Assembly (NCBI GenBank): GCA_934317215.1
Contig: CAKREH010000017.1
Coordinates: forward strand, 1-64,000
Length of the DNA stretch: 64,000 bases
DNA from: an uncultured Roseburia sp.
GTDB taxonomy: Bacteria; Bacillota; Clostridia; Lachnospirales; Lachnospiraceae
Direction of reading: 5' to 3'
Within the stretch, counting starts at the first letter, position 1. Each line of letters opens with the position of its first letter. Shown one piece after another: positions 63,177 to 64,000 of this stretch. A program made the translations under genes and the position numbers. The notes under the pieces were generated by a model. It had not been told where the DNA came from and did not search any database. It was given only the letters and a program-made list of their open reading frames with translations.

Positions 63177-64000
63177 TCAAAGCGGCAGTTTTACCTGAAA
63201 AACACTCCCACTGCCTGCCTCACTTTTCACTTGGATTTTTCCTCTGTAAAACTTCACAATTTCATAAACCATGGCAAGCCCAAGTCCACTTCCCTCGCCT
63301 CCCCGCGATACATCAGTCTGATAAAACCGCCGGAAGATCTTTTCCTGCTCTTCTTCTGCAATTCCTATCCCATCATCCGTTACAGACAAAACAATTTCCG
63401 TTTCTTCTTTCTTTAATTTCACAAAGATATGCCCATTCTCTTTTCCATAACGATAGGCATTGCTGACAAGATTAACGAGAATTCTTGATAAAAGTTCACG
63501 ATTTCCATAAAACACTGCCTGCTCCGTCTCATAATCAAGCATAATTTCCTTTTCTCTTATCAGCTTCATATCAGAGCAAATAGATGCCACCAGTTCTTCC
63601 ATATCAACAGCTTCCTCTGCATATTTTCCTGATTTCATTTCCAGTCTGGCAAAGTCCAGCATATGATCAATAAGTTTTGTCATTTTCCGCGCCTGACGCC
63701 TGATTACCCGCAAGGCATCTTCATATTCCCCTACGCTTCTTTCTTTTTCAAGTGTATACTCACACTGTGCTGAAATGACAGCCATCGGTGTTCTTAGTTC
63801 ATGTGAAACGTCAGAGGTAAATTGTTGTTCCTTTTCAAATGTACTTTCCAGTCGTTCAAACATCTCATTAAATATATCCGCAAGCTGGTGCAGTTCATCA
63901 TTCCCTTTTCCAAGATTGATCCTGCATTTCAAATCATTTTCTTCTCCAATCTTTCTTGCAGTCCCAGCTATTTTCTGAATTGGATTTAATGTACGTCCAG
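63177..64000 (-). CDS. Histidine kinase, partial (runs off the window)
   Basis: At least 274 codons without a stop reach the right edge. HAMP end (RTLNPIQKIAGTARKIGEEN), HisKA box FTSDVSHELRTPMAVISAQ, N-box NLVSNAYRYGKENG, DDGIGIAEEEQEKIFRRFYQ and GEGSGLGLAMVYEIVKFY. A TTG at 63932 is internal, since the HAMP frame continues upstream. Its response regulator should lie to the right. Confidence 0.9.
   Translation of the reverse strand, partial: GRTLNPIQKIAGTARKIGEENDLKCRINLGKGNDELHQLADIFNEMFERLESTFEKEQQFTSDVSHELRTPMAVISAQCEYTLEKERSVGEYEDALRVIRRQARKMTKLIDHMLDFARLEMKSGKYAEEAVDMEELVASICSDMKLIREKEIMLDYETEQAVFYGNRELLSRILVNLVSNAYRYGKENGHIFVKLKKEETEIVLSVTDDGIGIAEEEQEKIFRRFYQTDVSRGGEGSGLGLAMVYEIVKFYRGKIQVKSEAGSGSVFQVKLPL

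Overview
The window looks like chromosome of a gut Lachnospiraceae (Firmicutes/Clostridia), most like the Roseburia/Agathobacter group. The grounds are moderate-to-low GC, strong AGGAGG ribosome sites, sigma-A promoters, a T-box in front of ileS, BspA-like leucine-rich-repeat surface proteins, two AAA-ATPase/PD-(D/E)XK proteins of a type often multiplied in this family, glycogen phosphorylase, several GH3 enzymes and an L-rhamnose pathway with a chemoreceptor. The genus is an inference; no rRNA or other marker lies in the window. Nearly all genes are on the minus strand.

Layout. 1-3.2 kb: two tandem BspA-like surface proteins, the distal one apparently cut off by a palindromic sequence at the window edge, with a divergent HTH regulator and twin operators. 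3.2-8.2 kb: an S1-domain protein behind a 194-bp inverted-repeat leader, an OmpR-type two-component pair and a small membrane protein. 8.2-18.7 kb: housekeeping (T-box, ileS, glgP, DHH phosphoesterase, HAD phosphatase, M32 carboxypeptidase, branched-chain aminotransferase). 18.9-28 kb: an orphan ECF S component, a flavin reductase, a membrane-anchored unknown, then a TetR-controlled run of MptD-type S component, EcfT, double-domain EcfA and a heterodimeric ABC transporter. 28-36 kb: a nuclease remnant, GtrA-like protein, a membrane-anchored circularly permuted GH3, AAA/PD-(D/E)XK protein 1, and a MarR-controlled membrane-protein/cytidylate-kinase-like fusion.

36-54 kb is the most interesting part: a rhamnose and rhamnoside region. 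rhaB-rhaA-rhaD encode the catabolic enzymes. Between rhaB and an AraC regulator lies a 13.4-kb block holding a sugar ABC importer, an intracellular GH3, an intracellular GH78-like alpha-L-rhamnosidase, a methyl-accepting chemotaxis protein, a divergent AraC regulator fused to a GH39-like domain that lacks its acid/base Glu, and a beta-phosphoglucomutase-like HAD protein. The block is bounded by two 68-bp direct repeats (66/68 identical), each a terminator hairpin. Recombination between them would leave AraC-terminator-rhaBAD, so the block looks like a cassette spliced into an older rhamnose locus. Together the genes would let the cell sense and swim toward a rhamnoside, import it, cleave it inside and feed rhamnose to RhaABD.

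54-64 kb: a membrane spermidine-synthase-like protein, AAA/PD-(D/E)XK protein 2, an AgrC/LytTR-type two-component pair, a cytosolic GH3 beta-glucosidase, a secreted Ig-like protein with an Asp/Tyr-only tail, and a histidine kinase running off the right edge. No rRNA, tRNA, CRISPR array, transposase, integrase or phage gene was found. Two small non-coding repeats stand out: a 70-bp element found twice, each time over the ribosome-binding site of a membrane-protein gene, and the 194-bp inverted repeat in the S1 leader.
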